From Oceanobacillus manasiensis (GTDB taxonomy: Bacteria; Bacillota; Bacilli; Bacillales; Amphibacillaceae), in NCBI RefSeq assembly GCF_000724085.1, contig NZ_CCDL010000002.1:806001-870000 (forward strand): a stretch of 64,000 nucleotides of DNA, given 5' to 3'. The translations under genes were made by a program, and so were the position numbers. Shown here piece by piece: positions 25,650-34,425 of the stretch. The notes under the pieces were generated by a model, which saw only the letters and a program-made list of their open reading frames with translations, made no database searches and had not been told where the DNA came from. Positions within the stretch are counted from its first letter, which is position 1. Every line of letters starts with the position of its first letter.

Positions 25650-25895
25650 TTAGTTAGGTTTCTTTTTAGTTAAACCACTATTTTCCAGAATTTCTCTTTG
25701 TTGTTTACCTTTTTTCGTGATGTAATTATTTTTAAACCAGGCAAAGACTGAAGATACAACAGTAAATGTTACAGCAACAAATTGCTCTACTAATTCACTG
25801 CTTAATGGTAGTGGCGATTTTCCAAATATAACAAGAATTTGATTAACCAGCGCTACAAATAAAACGGCGGATCGAATGAACGTCCCTTTGTCCAC
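25650..25895 (-). CDS. SPP1-type phage holin, orphan
   Basis: 81 aa from GTG 25895 (AAAGGAG, 9 nt spacing). It begins MDKGTFIRSAVLFVALVNQI with FGKSPLP after the first span; a second span (residues 38-55) includes FAWFKNNYITKKGKQ. This is the pattern of SPP1/PBSX-type holins: two spans and a basic C-tail. Such holins normally sit beside an amidase in prophages or PBSX-like elements. Here the flanks are pepF and yceI with no lysin or structural gene, so it is a remnant or a domesticated gene. Confidence 0.85.
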   Translation of the reverse strand: MDKGTFIRSAVLFVALVNQILVIFGKSPLPLSSELVEQFVAVTFTVVSSVFAWFKNNYITKKGKQQREILENSGLTKKKPN

Positions 25896-25996
25896 TTCTT
25901 TTCTCTCCTTTCCTCTATTCATATTACGATTTTGCTAATCAATTGGAACGGCAAACCACATTTAAAAAGAACAAGAAATAAGATATGTTTATTTAC

Positions 25997-26025
25997 TTGA
26001 CAATACGAGTTTATAATTTTATACT
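25997..26025 (+). promoter_or_regulatory. Strong sigma-A promoter of yceI
   Basis: TTGACA (25997-26002), 17-nt spacer, TATACT (26020-26025). Directly downstream are three copies of (A/C)GTAAC at 26027, 26037 and 26046, a possible operator. Confidence 0.75.
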
Positions 26026-26080
26026 AAGTAACATAAAGTAACTAACGTAACGATTACTTAATTTTGGAGGGATTTTTAAG

Positions 26081-26617
26081 ATGACAAGAACAGTATGGAA
26101 CGTAGACACAGTACACAGTGAAGTAAGTTTTTCTGTTAAACACATGATGATTTCAAAAGCAAAGGGACTATTCAATAATTTTGATGCTGTAATTGAAGCA
26201 GATGTCGAGGATCTTACCGATTCTAAAGTAGAAGTAACCATTGATGTTAATAGCATTGATACAAGAAATAAAGATCGTGATGATCATTTGCGTTCAGCTG
26301 ATTTCTTTGACGTAGAAAACCACCCAAATATCACATTTGTTGCAACAGACATTAACAAGAAGTCTGACAGTGAATATGACGTAACAGGTGATTTAACAAT
26401 CCGCGGAACAACCAAACCTGTCACACTTGATGTGGAATTCGAAGGACAAAGCAAAGACCCGATGAGTGGAAACATTGTAGCTGGTTTTAGTGGAAAAACA
26501 AAAGTAAACCGTAAAGAGTTTGGCCTTACCTGGAATGCGGCTGTTGAAACAGGCGGCGTTCTAATCGGAGAAGACGTTACAATCAGCTTTGAAATTGAAG
26601 CACATAAAGCAGAATAG
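26081..26617 (+). CDS. yceI: YceI family lipocalin-like protein
   Basis: 178 aa, no signal peptide. It starts TRTVWNVDTVHSEVSFSVKH and contains DLTIRGTTKPVTLDVEF and the HPNITF block, all typical of YceI. Members form an eight-stranded barrel that binds isoprenoid chains or similar lipids; the Gram-positive cytosolic members have no settled role. Strong promoter and GGAGG ribosome-binding site suggest high expression; a terminator follows. Confidence 0.95.
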   Translation: MTRTVWNVDTVHSEVSFSVKHMMISKAKGLFNNFDAVIEADVEDLTDSKVEVTIDVNSIDTRNKDRDDHLRSADFFDVENHPNITFVATDINKKSDSEYDVTGDLTIRGTTKPVTLDVEFEGQSKDPMSGNIVAGFSGKTKVNRKEFGLTWNAAVETGGVLIGEDVTISFEIEAHKAE

Positions 26618-26620
26618 TTT

Positions 26621-26664
26621 AAAAAAACAGCAAGCACTTAATCTTGAGTGCTTGCTGTTTTTTG
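26621..26664. terminator. Bidirectional terminator between yceI and vanW-type gene
   Basis: ACAGCAAGCACT and AGTGCTTGCTGT, 12-bp perfect stem, A-run before and T-run after. Confidence 0.92.
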
Positions 26665-26685
26665 TTTATTAATTGACAACACCAT

Positions 26686-27540
26686 CTATGATTCTCCTGT
26701 AAAAGGTCCTACGGAGTCCGAGGAAAGAATTCTAACCACCATTCTTCCGTTATTAGCATGTGCTCTTATTAATAAAGGCTGATTATATTTGTTTTTAAAT
26801 ACAAAATCCGGCCCCCACCAACTAACCGTAGCATCTCTTCCTTCAGGTACGTACGGTACCCTTCTACTATGCGCGTAACGCTCTACTATTTGAATCCCTT
26901 TTAGATCAACAGCATTAAACAGCGTAGAGGATACTTGGCAAATACCTCCGCCAATATCTTCCGCAAGTTCTCCTTTAACAATTACGGGTGCCCTTTTGTA
27001 CCCTCTTTCGGCAGTTCTCTCCCCTACAATATTGTTAAAAGAAAACGATTCTCCTGGAAAAATAACGCTACTATCAATCGCTGATGCGGCCAGTGCTATA
27101 TTTTCTGACCTCTCTTTGTTGTTTTTCTTGTAATAGGTGATATAACTCCCCAATTCTTTAGCCTGAATCTCCTCTAGTAGAGATCGATCAACCCGGGGAT
27201 AAACCGGTATTGTTGGAACGTTAATATACTCTATGTTGCCATCGTAATAAGCACTTCGAAAAAGTACTTCAAATGTTTCCCTGTCCAATGTTCTACCTGG
27301 TTTTTCCGCAATAAGTTCATTGTCTGCTGACCAATATGCATTCTTTGGCAGTAAAGATACTTTTTCTTGTAAATCTCGCATTAATATTTGCATTCTACCC
27401 TCATCAATAAACGGAGAATCTTTAGCTGGAAAAAGACCATATTGCCTTATCTCTATTTTGTCCAGCCTTACATTACTCGAAGCAAAAACATTAGTAGCCA
27501 TTAAGCTTAACAAAAAAACAAGTATGAAAAAAATCCGCAT
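26686..27540 (-). CDS. VanW family protein, secreted
   Basis: 284 aa with signal peptide (hydrophobic residues 4-19, cleavage after FAS near 21). The VanW domain occupies about residues 150-275: SFNNIVGERTAERGYKRAPVI, DIGGGICQVSSTLFNAV and YAHSRRVPYVPEGRDATVSW. VanW occurs in vancomycin-resistance clusters but most Bacillus copies (YoaR-like) are chromosomal proteins of unknown function, possibly peptidoglycan-related. The upstream part (22-130) is not assigned. The ribosome-binding site is GGGAGG. Confidence 0.9.
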   Translation of the reverse strand: MRIFFILVFLLSLMATNVFASSNVRLDKIEIRQYGLFPAKDSPFIDEGRMQILMRDLQEKVSLLPKNAYWSADNELIAEKPGRTLDRETFEVLFRSAYYDGNIEYINVPTIPVYPRVDRSLLEEIQAKELGSYITYYKKNNKERSENIALAASAIDSSVIFPGESFSFNNIVGERTAERGYKRAPVIVKGELAEDIGGGICQVSSTLFNAVDLKGIQIVERYAHSRRVPYVPEGRDATVSWWGPDFVFKNKYNQPLLIRAHANNGRMVVRILSSDSVGPFTGES

Positions 27541-27590
27541 TGTTTTAACCTCCCATACTTAGTATGAGGAAACAAAGCGGGTTACATTCT

Positions 27591-27848
27591 TTATTTCAAA
27601 TAAAGGTAAATAAAAAAGGCGAGCAAAGCAAGTGTTATGGTTATCGTATAAATCCAAATTTGTATACGTACGTTAGACTTTAAGGAAGCAGACTCATACT
27701 CCAAGGAACGAGCCAATTGATTCTCTGTTGTGTCGCCTTCCTCTTCATACTTTTTCATTTTATTCTCTTCTTGCCTAAGTGCAAAAAACGTTCCTATTAT
27801 AGCTAGTATAAATAGAAAGATTAAGAAAATAATTAAACCTGTATGCAT
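27591..27848 (-). CDS. Hypothetical two-span membrane protein (85 aa)
   Basis: Hydrophobic segments at residues 4-23 and 62-83, separated by a charged linker (MKKYEEEGDTTENQLARSLEYE). Ribosome-binding site GAGGTGAAG. Located 50 nt upstream of the VanW gene in the same direction, so possibly co-transcribed. No family recognised and no catalytic motif. Confidence 0.6.
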   Translation of the reverse strand: MHTGLIIFLIFLFILAIIGTFFALRQEENKMKKYEEEGDTTENQLARSLEYESASLKSNVRIQIWIYTITITLALLAFFIYLYLK

Positions 27849-27869
27849 TCGACTTCACCTCATAGTAAA

Positions 27870-27902
27870 AAGCCATCCAGCTATACTGGATGGCCCCGTT
27901 TT
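27870..27902 (-). terminator. Terminator of the 33-codon ORF
   Basis: GCCATCCAG and CTGGATGGC around a 5-nt loop, followed on the minus strand by TTTTT. Confidence 0.8.
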
Positions 27903-27904
27903 AT

Positions 27905-28006
27905 TTATCTAAAATCTCTTGAATCTTCCGTGTAGTCACTGAGTAATCTATACCCTACCAACGAAGCAAGTACAAGTAAAAACCCACATAATGTTTTATT
28001 CTTCAT
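27905..28006 (-). CDS. Putative membrane micropeptide (33 aa)
   Basis: ATG 28006 is preceded by a full GGAGGT Shine-Dalgarno at 8 nt; a first ATG 4 nt upstream runs into a stop after four codons. The product starts MKNKTLCGFLLVLASLVGYR, a single hydrophobic helix, and has a charged C-tail SDYTEDSRDFR. A terminator follows directly. It lies downstream of ndh in the same direction. No family recognised; the ribosome-binding site and terminator support a real gene. Confidence 0.55.
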   Translation of the reverse strand: MKNKTLCGFLLVLASLVGYRLLSDYTEDSRDFR

Positions 28007-28061
28007 TCATTACTACCTCCTCGTAATTATCTCGCTCAAGTATGACTATTTTCTGTTGTTA

Positions 28062-29276
28062 TTAGAACGGGCGGAACTTACCTTTTCTAAGAACCAGCTT
28101 AGCGCCACCAAGTAAGAATAGGGAACGGTTATCAACTACTTTTTTCATTGTAGCTGCTGATTTCCCAGAAAGTTTATACCCTGATAGGACGTTACCAATT
28201 CCGTCAGAATGTCCTAGAGATGCAACAGTACCTTTATCACTAAACTTGAAATCTTGAAGCGGTTGATTTGTGATTAAAGCTTTTAGGTTAGCTGCAACAT
28301 AGTCAGCTTCTTGCATTGCCAATTGGGCAGTTGATGGATAAGGACGATCTGCTTCCTTATTCCAAACCCATGAGCAATCACCGATAACGAACATGTCTTC
28401 TATACCTTCAGGACGAAGATCACTATTTACGTTTACTTTCCCTTTTACTAACTCAAAACCTGATTCGCCAAGAACGGAGCTTGCTTTTACGCCACCAGTC
28501 CATACGATCGTGCCAGCTTTGATTAGTTCTTTGTCATCACCAACAACAAACCCTTCTGCAGTAGCCTCGGAAATCGCGGCCCCAATTTTAAGCTCTACTC
28601 CACGATCTTCAAGAGACCTTTTAGCATAATCTACAAGTTCTTTATCGAACATTGGAAGAATAGATGGTGCTGCCTCCACATTAATAATGCGGACCTTACT
28701 ACGGTCGATATCATACTTTTTACAAAGCTCTGGTACTTTTTGAGCTAGTTCACCAACAAACTCGATTCCAGTGAACCCTGCTCCCCCTACAAGGATATTT
28801 AAGCTTTCTTCGCTTACATTCTCTTCATTGTTGTATTTAGCAAACTGGTATTCAATGTGTTCACTAATTAGACGGCTAGAATCAATGTCTTCAATGGCGA
28901 AAGCATGTTCAGCCATTCCTTTAATCCCAAAGTCATTTGATTCGAAGCCTAGTCCTACTACTAAATAGTCGTATTCAATTTCACTGTTCTCTAGAACAAC
29001 GCGCTTATCGTCTTTATTAATTTTAACTACAGAATCATACACAAGTCGCACACGATTCGGATTCACCACATCGCTAATCATAACGCGTGCTTGATTTGGG
29101 TTAATAGTCCCTGCTGCTACTTCATGCAGCCATGTTGTTTCATAGTGGTAGTTATGTTTGTTTACCAATACGATTTCTGCCTGTTCTGCTGTTAGTTGTT
29201 TTGTTAGTCGTTTTGCTGTAGTGAGACCTGCATATCCAGCTCCCAGTACAACTATTTTTGGTTTACTTGTACTCAT
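28062..29276 (-). CDS. ndh: Type II NADH dehydrogenase
   Basis: 404 aa, single-subunit NADH:menaquinone oxidoreductase that does not pump protons. FAD-binding GAGYAGL at residues 12-18, NADH-binding GGAGFTGIEFVGEL near 165-178, the second FAD motif FVIGDCSWVWN, and the quinone-site segment AQLAMQEADYVA are present. The C-terminus LVLRKGKFRPF is the amphipathic membrane-binding end. No Rex box was seen upstream. Good ribosome-binding site AAGGTGGAAG. Confidence 0.95.
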   Translation of the reverse strand: MSTSKPKIVVLGAGYAGLTTAKRLTKQLTAEQAEIVLVNKHNYHYETTWLHEVAAGTINPNQARVMISDVVNPNRVRLVYDSVVKINKDDKRVVLENSEIEYDYLVVGLGFESNDFGIKGMAEHAFAIEDIDSSRLISEHIEYQFAKYNNEENVSEESLNILVGGAGFTGIEFVGELAQKVPELCKKYDIDRSKVRIINVEAAPSILPMFDKELVDYAKRSLEDRGVELKIGAAISEATAEGFVVGDDKELIKAGTIVWTGGVKASSVLGESGFELVKGKVNVNSDLRPEGIEDMFVIGDCSWVWNKEADRPYPSTAQLAMQEADYVAANLKALITNQPLQDFKFSDKGTVASLGHSDGIGNVLSGYKLSGKSAATMKKVVDNRSLFLLGGAKLVLRKGKFRPF

Positions 29277-29495
29277 TAAAAACTTCCACCTTTCTTTGAT
29301 AAACTCTATAAATTAAAAGTTAAAGCGGTCAAAAAAATAAATGATTTGCTAGAATCTTATCCTATGTCGCTAAAACCTTTTTATATAATACCTTTATAAT
29401 AGCAAAGATTTTTTAAATAGGCTAATAATCAGTTGCATATATACATGAGAAGACACATAGAAAAGGTAAAGGTTAAACTCCTTGCATTGCCTATT

Positions 29496-30299
29496 TTATG
29501 GGTTTTCTTTTGCATCTTCCCCTTGTTTTTGGTTCTCTTTTTTTCCTTCTTCCTTTCCTTCTTCCTCTTCTTCTTTTGGTTCCTTTGGATTTTCTTTTTC
29601 TTCTTTTTCTTCTTTTGCAGGTTCTTCAGAGTTGGCAGGTTTCTCAGGCTGTGTCGGTTCTTCAGAAGGCTTGTTATTTTCTTCTACAGGTTTTTTAAGG
29701 GACTCTTTTCCTTCTTTAGAGTTTTGCTTGGATTCTTGATCTGTGGCACCCGTGACTTTAGTTCCATCACCTGAATCCCCTGTTGGTTTCGTACCCTTCT
29801 TGTTCCCATTTTCATTTTTCTTAGCAGGATTGCTATTTGTGTCCTTGCTCTCTTTCTGAGAAGATGATGATCCAACGTTATCAGTACTGTTGCTTGAATT
29901 AACAAAAGCGGTGGTGTTGGCATCTGACTCATCTTCTATAGGAAGGTCTTCCTCAATTTCGTCATCGGCCAGTTCTCCCTCTGTGCCTTCTGCAACAATG
30001 CTTGCTTCTTTTAATGTCTGGATAAAGAGCGCACTATTTTGCCTCATAAGCTCCCCTGCAGCCGTCGTTCTTATTTCTTGTTCATTCTTCTCCTCTACAG
30101 GTGTAATGGTAAGTGCTTCTTCCTCTTCTTTTTCTTCAGCTTCATTTGATTCTTTGGCTTTGTCTGTTGTTTCTACTCTTTTCTCTTCTTCTCCAAATTT
30201 GCTCTTCTTTAATTCTGCTTGGTAAATACCAGTTAAAACAACAGCTAAGAATGCTGTCAAGGTGAGCAAATTAATGACGACTAGTTTTTTATTTTTCAC
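29496..30299 (-). CDS. Low-complexity acidic anchored protein (267 aa)
   Basis: N-terminal signal anchor (residues 6-25), a short ordered-looking region with IRTTAAGELMRQNSALFIQTL (about 75-97), and a long disordered tail of E, K, P, S, N and G that becomes almost pure Glu/Lys/Pro near the end. The GELMRQNSALFIQTLKEAS segment looks like the one folded piece. The tail may span the cell wall or serve as a salt-adapted linker. The tail is coded by GAA/GAG/AAG-rich DNA prone to slippage. Ribosome-binding site GGGAGCG. Family not recognised. Confidence 0.65.
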   Translation of the reverse strand: MKNKKLVVINLLTLTAFLAVVLTGIYQAELKKSKFGEEEKRVETTDKAKESNEAEEKEEEEALTITPVEEKNEQEIRTTAAGELMRQNSALFIQTLKEASIVAEGTEGELADDEIEEDLPIEDESDANTTAFVNSSNSTDNVGSSSSQKESKDTNSNPAKKNENGNKKGTKPTGDSGDGTKVTGATDQESKQNSKEGKESLKKPVEENNKPSEEPTQPEKPANSEEPAKEEKEEKENPKEPKEEEEEGKEEGKKENQKQGEDAKENP

Positions 30300-30503
30300 A
30301 ACACCGCTCCCTCACTATATGTAAATGTATGTCAAATTCCCACGAACATTGGTATCTATTATTATTGTAAGCATATTCGCCTATTTTTTACAACGATTTT
30401 TAGTAATTATGGAAGAATTTTCTGCCTCCACTACTTCTTTCTATTATATGAAGCAAAAATTGCTCTCTTTTTCTAACTTAAAAAACACATTTTAAAAAAA
30501 GAA

Positions 30504-30532
30504 TTGACAGCAAAGTATTTATACGTAATAAT
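30504..30532 (+). promoter_or_regulatory. sigma-A promoter of pyrP
   Basis: TTGACA (30504-30509), 17-nt spacer, AATAAT (30527-30532), upstream of the PyrR leader. Confidence 0.65.
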
Positions 30533-30559
30533 TAATAGAATAAAAATTACGGTTACCTT

Positions 30560-30690
30560 TAATCCAGTCCAGTGAGGCTGGCAAGGTGGAACAGATTAGG
30601 TCTGTTATAGGAAGAAACCTACGAGAATATCTACGGTTTCTTCTTTCCATGAAACACCTTGCCATTTAAAGGCAAGGTGTTTTTTTCTTG
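30560..30690 (+). ncRNA. PyrR-dependent attenuator leader of pyrP
   Basis: The PyrR-binding hairpin is CCAG TCCAGTGAGG CTGG at 30564-30581, containing the TCCAGnGAGGCT loop recognised by PyrR with UMP. GGCAAGGTG at 30580-30588 can pair with CACCTTGCC at 30655-30663 (antiterminator, 9 bp). The same CACCTTGCC also pairs with GGCAAGGTG at 30671-30679 to make the terminator with a T-run to 30687. PyrR binding should block the antiterminator and stop transcription when uridine nucleotides are high. Confidence 0.92.
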
Positions 30691-30728
30691 GTTCCTAGGT
30701 AACTCGTTAACTCAAGGGGGAAATATAG

Positions 30729-32018
30729 ATGGCAACTTATCGTGAAATTAAGGTAGATGAACGTCTGCCAATATTAAAGAGCCTACCGCTCAGCTTTCAA
30801 CATTTATTTGCAATGTTTGGATCCACCGTGCTGGTCCCTGTTTTGTTTGGGGTTAATCCAGCCACTATTTTGCTTATGAACGGTATTGGCACATTAATTT
30901 ACTTATATATAACCAAAGGAAAAATTCCAGCATACTTGGGCTCAAGCTTTGCTTTTCTCTCACCTGTAATGGTCGTATTAGGCAATTATGCTGGGGGTGA
31001 GGGATATAGCTATGTTCTCGGTGGATTCCTCGCAGTAGGGATTGTATTGACATTGGTTGCCTTCATTGTGAAATTGGTCGGAACAAGCTGGATTGACGTC
31101 ATTTTCCCTCCAGCAGCAATGGGGGCAATCGTGGCAGTTATTGGACTTGAGCTTGTTCCTACAGCAGCTGAAATGGCAGGATGGATTGCCCCAGCAGATG
31201 CTGGAGCTGATTGGACGATGGATATGAATGTGGCAATTGTTGCATTATTAACGCTTGCTATTACGATTGTCTGCTGGGTTACACTCCGTGGATTTTTAAA
31301 AATCATTCCAATTTTAATCGGAATTATTGCTGGTTATATTATTGCATACTTCTTCGGCCTAGTTGATTTTACACCTGTGAAGGAGGCTGCTTGGATTTCA
31401 TTACCCGATTTTTACCAAATGAAGTTTGACTGGTCAGCAATCGTAGTTATTCTTCCTGCGGCACTCGTGCTCATTCCAGAGCATATCGGTCATTTATTTG
31501 TAACAAGTAATATTGTAAAAAAGGACCTGGCAAAAGACCCTGGCCTTGACCGCTCATTAGCTGGAAACGGGATCTCCACTATTATTTCTAGCTTTTTTGG
31601 TTCTACACCGAATACAACGTATGGTGAAAATATTGGTGTACTTGCAATTACACGTGTTTATTCAACTTGGATCATTGGTATAGCAGCAGTTATTGCAGTG
31701 GTTCTATCTTTCGTCGGAAAGCTGGCGGCATTAATCTCTTCCATCCCTGCTCCCGTTATGGGTGGTATCTCACTATTACTATTTGGTATTATTGCAGCAA
31801 GTGGTCTACGGATGCTAGTTGAAGCAAAAGTGGATTATAATCGATCAACCAATTTAATTCTCACCTGTGTGGTATTAGTTATTGGAATTAGTGGAGTAAC
31901 AATACAAATAGGTGAAGTTGCCTTAAAAGGAATGGGACTAGCAACGATTGTAGCAATCCTCTTAGGAATATTCTTCAAATTGCTAGAAACTTTCAACCTA
32001 TCAAATGAAGAAAAATAA
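30729..32018 (+). CDS. pyrP: Uracil permease
   Basis: 429-aa NCS2-family transporter, 14 membrane segments. PLSFQHLFAMFGSTVLVPVL at the N-terminus, the substrate-site segment LIPEHIGHLFVTSN (Glu and His) and the FFGSTPNTTYGENIGVLAIT loop are the uracil-transporter hallmarks. The PyrR attenuator in its leader fixes it as part of pyrimidine control. It stands alone here rather than at the head of a pyr operon as in B. subtilis. The stop is followed by a strong terminator. Confidence 0.96.
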   Translation: MATYREIKVDERLPILKSLPLSFQHLFAMFGSTVLVPVLFGVNPATILLMNGIGTLIYLYITKGKIPAYLGSSFAFLSPVMVVLGNYAGGEGYSYVLGGFLAVGIVLTLVAFIVKLVGTSWIDVIFPPAAMGAIVAVIGLELVPTAAEMAGWIAPADAGADWTMDMNVAIVALLTLAITIVCWVTLRGFLKIIPILIGIIAGYIIAYFFGLVDFTPVKEAAWISLPDFYQMKFDWSAIVVILPAALVLIPEHIGHLFVTSNIVKKDLAKDPGLDRSLAGNGISTIISSFFGSTPNTTYGENIGVLAITRVYSTWIIGIAAVIAVVLSFVGKLAALISSIPAPVMGGISLLLFGIIAASGLRMLVEAKVDYNRSTNLILTCVVLVIGISGVTIQIGEVALKGMGLATIVAILLGIFFKLLETFNLSNEEK

Positions 32019-32028
32019 TAGATGAAAT

Positions 32029-32071
32029 AAAGCAAGCAGGCTGTTAAGTTTTTCAGCCTGCTTGCTTTTAT
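32029..32071. terminator. Bidirectional terminator between pyrP and topB
   Basis: AAAGCAAGCAGGCTG and CAGCCTGCTTGCTTT, 15-bp stem, T-rich tail. Confidence 0.92.
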
Positions 32072-32083
32072 TAATAAAACGAT

Positions 32084-34234
32084 TTATTTGAAATCCATTT
32101 TCCAACTATAGTAGTCTTTCTCAGCATTTTTTTCATAGGTTAGATAGGCATTAAACTTTTTACCCTTTTTACTTGTTAATCCTTTTATAAAAGCTTTCCG
32201 CTTTGTTAGTAAATTTTTCACTAATGTTTTCGTAGGTTTCTTTCGCATTGCAGCTAAATACTTGTCATTTTTCCAAATGATAAAGTTGCAGCCTTTTTTC
32301 CATTTATTACAGGCAAAACCCATGTAAACTTCTGTGACAGTTTCTCCACATTCTGGGCATTTCCCTAGTGGTTCATTGGAAATCTTGGCAGGAGTGATTT
32401 CATTAATAATCTCACTTTCATCCGCCTTTATCTGATTAACAGAACTTGTTGTAAACTGTGAAATCACCTGAAGGAATTCCTGCTTGCTTTCATTCCCCTT
32501 TTGAATATCTGCCAGTGACTTTTCCAGGCGACCTGTAAACTCTAGGTCAAACAATTGCTTTACTGGGAAGGTTTCTACAAGAGTCTTTCCCAGCTTTGTA
32601 CAAGTTAGGTTTTTCTGTTGTGCTGTTATATATCCTACATCTTTCAGTTTTTTTATTGTTTCAGCCCGTGTGGCTGCTGTACCAATACTAAAACCATCTA
32701 AAACTGCCTCCACATCTGCTTCACCGTCTGATTCTTCCTTTATGTGCTTGCCGCAAGTCTCCATCACTCGTAGTAATGTCCGCTCTGTATGCTGTTTTGG
32801 TGGCTTTGTTACATGCTTGGTAACTTCCGATTTTATCACTGACACGGAAGCCCCCTGCTCTAACAGTGGCAATAAAGTATCCTTGGAAACTATCTTTTCA
32901 ACCTTTTTCCAGCCTTCTATAAGCTGCACTTTACCTTTGGTGTGAAACTTGGCTTCTAGTTCCGCAATAGTGGTTTCCAACTTCGTTTCTTCATATTCCG
33001 CTATAGGCATGAACTGCATAATAAAGCGATTTTTAATTGCCGTATAAACAACTCGCTCATCAGCTGTCAGACGTTTCGGAAGCAAGTACGTTGGTGTAAT
33101 GGCACTGTGACTTTCCACTTTTGCATTATTAAATATGCGTTTCGTCTTTCGGAAAGTTATTTCGTCTTTATAAGGTAGTTCTTGTATATGATTATCCAAT
33201 ACTTTTTTCATTTTCCCTGTAAGACTTTCTTCTAATGCAATGCTGGAAGTTCTTGGATATGTAATATACTTTTTTTCATATAGAGATTGTGCTACCTTAA
33301 GAACCTTATCAGAAGTCCACCCGTTAAATTTGTTGGTTATATAACCTTGCAAGTTTGATAGATTAAATAGAAATGGAGGAAATTCTTTTTTCTTTTCCAC
33401 TTGCTTATTTGTTACACTTCCTTCTTTTCCTTCTAAAACACGTTGGAATTCATCAAGTGCACTTCGTTCCTTAAACTTCTCCTGTTTTCCTTTTTTATAT
33501 GTTCCAGTGTATTCTTTTCCGTCTTTTGTATGAAATGTCGCATGTAGCTTAAAGTAATCTTCAGCAACAAAGGATTCTATCTCTTTGTCACGGTCGTAAA
33601 TAATTTTCAAAGTAGGCAAAAGAACTCGTCCTATATTAAGCGCCTTCCCTTTCCCTTTTTGATACTTTAATGTCGCTACAGAAGTAAGATTAATTCCGAT
33701 CATCCAGTCTGCCCATTGTCTACTAATTCCTGCATCTCTTAATGGTTTCATCAAATCATTTTGCTTCACTTCTTCTAATCCCTTAACAACTTCTGCAGGT
33801 GTCCACTCGTTTAAAAGTAGACGGTAAACGGTTTTGTTGGGTTTACTGCCTCTATAAATAATACTATCACCAATCAACTGACCTTCCCTGTCATAATCAC
33901 ATGCTGAGATAATCGCTTCTACATCATTTCTCTTCATTAAACGATGTATTAATTTTAATTGCTTAGCAGCTCCGCCGTCTGTCTGACTTCTGTTACGAGG
34001 GTTGCTTTTCACTTTGTATTTCAATTGAGGAGGAATAAAGGGGAAGTTGTCCATTTTCCAACGTGCCATTTTGCTGTCATAATCCTTTGCATCATAGAGC
34101 TCTACTAAATGGCCGAACGCCCAGGTAATGATATAGCCGGAACCTTCAAAATAACCATCATTTTTTGTTTTCACTTTTAAAGCATCTGCTATATTCTTTG
34201 CAACAGATGGTTTTTCTGTAAGAATTAACTTCAA
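32084..34234 (-). CDS. topB: DNA topoisomerase III
   Basis: 716 aa, type IA topoisomerase. TOPRIM domain at the N-terminus (MKLILTEKPS start; acidic motif DYDREG at 113-118), catalytic tyrosine in YITYPRTSS (Tyr326) and a C-terminal cysteine pair region CPECGETVTEV...C...GC resembling a topoisomerase zinc finger. Length agrees with Bacillus TopB (727 aa). Acts on single-stranded regions in replication and recombination intermediates. Monocistronic. Confidence 0.95.
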   Translation of the reverse strand: MKLILTEKPSVAKNIADALKVKTKNDGYFEGSGYIITWAFGHLVELYDAKDYDSKMARWKMDNFPFIPPQLKYKVKSNPRNRSQTDGGAAKQLKLIHRLMKRNDVEAIISACDYDREGQLIGDSIIYRGSKPNKTVYRLLLNEWTPAEVVKGLEEVKQNDLMKPLRDAGISRQWADWMIGINLTSVATLKYQKGKGKALNIGRVLLPTLKIIYDRDKEIESFVAEDYFKLHATFHTKDGKEYTGTYKKGKQEKFKERSALDEFQRVLEGKEGSVTNKQVEKKKEFPPFLFNLSNLQGYITNKFNGWTSDKVLKVAQSLYEKKYITYPRTSSIALEESLTGKMKKVLDNHIQELPYKDEITFRKTKRIFNNAKVESHSAITPTYLLPKRLTADERVVYTAIKNRFIMQFMPIAEYEETKLETTIAELEAKFHTKGKVQLIEGWKKVEKIVSKDTLLPLLEQGASVSVIKSEVTKHVTKPPKQHTERTLLRVMETCGKHIKEESDGEADVEAVLDGFSIGTAATRAETIKKLKDVGYITAQQKNLTCTKLGKTLVETFPVKQLFDLEFTGRLEKSLADIQKGNESKQEFLQVISQFTTSSVNQIKADESEIINEITPAKISNEPLGKCPECGETVTEVYMGFACNKWKKGCNFIIWKNDKYLAAMRKKPTKTLVKNLLTKRKAFIKGLTSKKGKKFNAYLTYEKNAEKDYYSWKMDFK

Positions 34235-34382
34235 TATAAATCACCTTTTTTCAAATTATTGGGGGTTTATTACTGGAGAGAAGTATCGGAGCGATTAACC
34301 TATTATACTATATATCTATTATGAGTGATAGCCACAATACCCGTTTACAAATAAGAGTTGTTTTTCTCTCTTTAAACGTACA

Positions 34383-34408
34383 AAAAAACAGCTCAATTAA
34401 AAGCTGTC
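34383..34408 (-). terminator. Terminator of the antiporter operon
   Basis: Minus strand ACAGCTTTTAATTGAGCTGT followed by TTTTTTT, 18 nt after the antiporter stop. Confidence 0.88.
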
Positions 34409-34425
34409 TTTCTGTGAATGTTTGT

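Noticed and set aside
25650-25895. Prophage or PBSX-like region around the holin
   Set aside because: Neighbouring genes pepF and yceI are ordinary; no lysin, terminase, portal, integrase or attachment site is visible.
29433-29774. Plus-strand ORFs rich in Phe, Ser and Leu opposite the low-complexity gene
   Set aside because: They are the antisense reading of GAA/GAG/AAG repeats and have no start signals.
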